A DNA stretch of 64,000 nucleotides. It comes from Anarhynchus alexandrinus (Eukaryota > Chordata > Aves > Charadriiformes > Charadriidae). The notes below the pieces were generated by a model. The model saw nothing but the letters and a program-made list of their open reading frames with translations, was not told the origin of the DNA and ran no database searches. Shown piece after piece: positions 61,460-64,000 of this stretch (the stretch's first letter is position 1; each line of letters starts with the position of its first letter). Made by a program: the position numbers and the translations under genes. The DNA is taken from the NCBI GenBank assembly GCA_008711295.1, contig VUYV01000125.1:801729-865728 (forward strand), written 5' to 3'.

Positions 61460-64000
61460 GTTTGTGTTCAGCACAATTACCGTGCTATGCTAAGCACAGC
61501 CAGAGTAATCTCATTCCAGAAAATGAGGTGCTTGGAGAAAGGCAGGATTGCAGATGTCTAAAGCAGATTTGTTTTCTGCATGCCTTCAATTTTGCATCTG
61601 TTTGTTTTGATGATGTTAGCTAGAGACAAACCAACAGAGGAAATGAAAGCTATATATTCATGCTGCAAAATCAGGCATGTTTCATCGTCAATAACAAGAA
61701 ATCTTTTTCTTCTGTTTGCAGAGGCATAATCCTCACATTTTCAAGCAATTTTTAAACCATTTGGAGGTTTTGCTTAATTTGTGGACTGACATAAATGTAG
61801 AATTCCAAATTAAATATTGTCAAGTAACATGTTCACTCAGTGCTTTCTGCTTATTATGTCCTACTGTAGTAATTCTTTTTCTTAAAATGGCTTGTCCTTC
61901 CCCTGTTAAGAGGGGGAATCAGTGACGTATTTCCCTATTCTAATTTCCCTCTGAAGACATATCAGTGTAAAACACAGTAAGCTAACTGTCATCTTCTTTT
62001 GCACAAATATTTTTGTTCAGCTGGAGAGATTTATTGTGGTAAGAGATAAGGGTGCAAACGCAGAACTCACCTTTTGTCTGAGGAGCTATTTGATCCCCGC
62101 ACCCTTGGTCTACAAGTGACATCTGGACTAATGATCACTGGCTTTGTGGTGCAAAATGGTACATAAGGTTTCAGATCTAGTTAAGTTCACAATTGCCTTC
62201 AAGGCAGTTTTATGACCATGCCACCTTCGCATGAGCTGGTGGGGATTCCTAGGAGAACTGAAAAGATATAAATGAATCCTTCACTTCTTGTCTGTTGTTG
62301 ACTTTTCTCATCCTTCACTGGATTCACTCACAGTCATGTGCCTTATTGGTACACCTCTGCATTCTGCCATCTTCATGGACAATGGGGCATTGTGGGGCAT
62401 AGTTTTGTGTCTGATGAGAGCAAGAGAAGAGTCAATAGGGTTTTATTTAGTGCATGACAACTGTCACTGTAGGATTAAAAACAATATTTCTTGAGTTAGT
62501 ATTTTGCTATTTAATGACACTAAAATAGCAGCTCCAGAGGACAAAATCTTCCTTGTGAATCTGTATCATGAACATGTCAAATAGCTTTTTAATTGCTGTT
62601 TTATTTTTTTTTACTTTGTTGCATCAAGCTGATTATCGTACCCCAATGTATCAGCATTAACTAATAAAAATGGTTTTCTTTTTAATGGCTAATATTGACC
62701 AGACTGAATTGTACAGAGTCACTGTAGTGGTGTTATTACTCCCTTGGAGACTGCAGTTTCCCAAGCTGTCATGATTTTTGTTAAATGAACTGTGGATTTA
62801 ATAGAAGCAGATGTATAACAACAAAATATAATACAGCTTGTACTTGTTCTGCAAAATATGTACCACAGTTTTATTTAAAAGACAATCTCCAAAAGCAACA
62901 TTTGTTTGTTTCCTTCATTGGGATATCACAGCCCTTAAGCACTAAAAGAAATAGTAGATGTCTTAACTCGAACAAAAATATTGTTTGTGTCTCAATTTGA
63001 ATATCTTATGCAGAAGCTACTCTGTAACCAGTCCTTTACTGATATAACATGTTTGATGGAACCAGAGGTAGGTTATTCAGCTGAGAGTTTTCAGGCAAAG
63101 TAAATTTCTTGGGAATATAGAGTAATAGCCCTATTAGAGCTTCTGTAAGGAGAAAGCATGAGTCACAAATCAAAGTATTTGGAAGAAATTAATGAGCATA
63201 TGGCTAAGGGAAGTCCATTTGCTGTGTGGTATTTGACTATCCAAAAATGTGTTCAACTATTTCCTTTCAACTGATGAAAGAAAGCAAATTGAAAGGTTTT
63301 ATTGTAGAATAATGTCTGATTAAAAATAAAGACCTAAAGTGTGGGTAAATGGGCAGTTTTAATGGTGGAAGAAGCATACTCACAGAGCCCTAGCAAAACC
63401 TCACCTGAGGTGTTGGCTGTTCAATATATAAGAAATGTAGCAAAATGTTCTGATAGTTTAAGAAATTTACTTAGCATTATTAAAATGGACCGAGGAATTT
63501 TAGAAATGTCTTGAAATGCAGACTGACCTGGCTGTGAAGCAGAAGGATAAATCCAATGTGGTCAAGTTCAAGGTAAAACTAGTCAAAAAAACCCTCATGG
63601 TGCACATGCACGTGCAACTTAAGTCTCAGGAAGAGATAGCTTTGGGTGGGCTTCCTCAAGGCCCATCTGCCAGGCCTGTGCCTGGGAAATGGCTCAGTTC
63701 GTCAGCACTGCTATGGTCACAGTAGGATTGTATTGAAAATTCTGTGGTTTGGACCCGCACACAGGACTTGAGCGGTATTAAACTTTAGCTTAATCCAAGC
63801 TTCCCACCTCACGAGAATGATCTGATGTCCCTCAGGGCAGTGAAAAAAGATGGACCTCTAAAGACAGATCTTAGCGATGTGTACATATATATTAGGTTGT
63901 AAGATTAATATTGTTTAGAAATTATTATCCAGTCTCATATTTCCTGTGCATCTCATGTTGTTATGCTTGAACTACCGAAGTAGAAAGTATCTCTATCTAA
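61460..64000. other. Unassigned intronic sequence
   Basis: AT-rich intron to the window end. A short block at 63388-63415 (GAGCCCTAGCAAAACCTCACCTGAGG) recalls a conserved segment of old LINE 3' regions but is too short to call. No exon or RNA gene seen. Confidence 0.5.

Larger units (their letters stand above)
37161..64000 (+). other. EDIL3: EDIL3 intron downstream of the EGF3 exon (partial)
   Basis: At least 26.8 kb of phase 1 intron. No discoidin-domain exon is present before the window ends: I see none of the conserved discoidin segments on the plus strand. It holds two ancient CR1 remnants, a CR1 plus/minus pair joined at 55.34 kb, a diverged direct repeat at 60.9-61.45 kb and simple repeats. 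Confidence 0.88.

Noticed and set aside
1..64000. CRISPR arrays, tRNA, rRNA or bacterial operons
   Set aside because: No regularly spaced repeats, no cloverleaf candidates and no dense coding. The window is an intron-rich vertebrate locus.

Overview
The window is vertebrate, almost certainly bird, and lies inside one large gene, EDIL3 (EGF-like repeats and discoidin domains 3, also called Del-1), read on the + strand. Only two coding exons are present: 12550-12678 encodes EGF-like domain 2 with its RGD integrin-binding loop, and 37047-37160 encodes EGF-like domain 3. Both have canonical AG/GTAAGT splice borders and both are phase 1-1. The rest of the window is intron: at least 12.5 kb upstream, 24.4 kb between the exons and at least 26.8 kb downstream. 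The EGF1 exon, the discoidin exons, the promoter and the 3' end lie outside.

The bird assignment rests on the repeats. There are several CR1 LINE copies with the octamer-like CR1 3' tail, no mammalian SINE or L1, and a solo LTR on the minus strand starting with TGTTGTCCTGG, a type common in birds. EDIL3 lies on the Z chromosome in chicken, so Z linkage is a reasonable inference that this window cannot test.

Layout: 1-2290 unassigned intron; 2291-3029 solo LTR (-); 7195-9026 CR1 (+) with dead reverse transcriptase; 12550-12678 exon; 18.6-19.2 kb ancient CR1 (-); 21225-22088 CR1 (-); 25173-26640 CR1 (-) with a small CR1 (+) nested inside; 32.6-32.95 kb direct duplication around a single N; 34440-35545 CR1 (-); 37047-37160 exon; 37.56-38.2 kb ancient CR1 (+) with an AT-rich block; 50.04-51.31 kb ancient CR1 (-); 53.83-55.34 kb CR1 (+), ORF1 esterase plus ORF2 endonuclease; 55.34-56.22 kb CR1 (-) joined to it directly; 60.9-61.45 kb a diverged direct repeat of unknown origin.

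No independent gene, RNA gene, CRISPR array or new biological system is supported. The points worth a second look are structural (an N-flanked duplication that may be an assembly artefact, a CR1/CR1 rearrangement junction, a nested CR1), regulatory (an antisense LTR with promoter and polyadenylation signals; inverted CR1s around the exons) and protein-level (Ile in place of Ser/Thr at the O-fucose site of EGF2).
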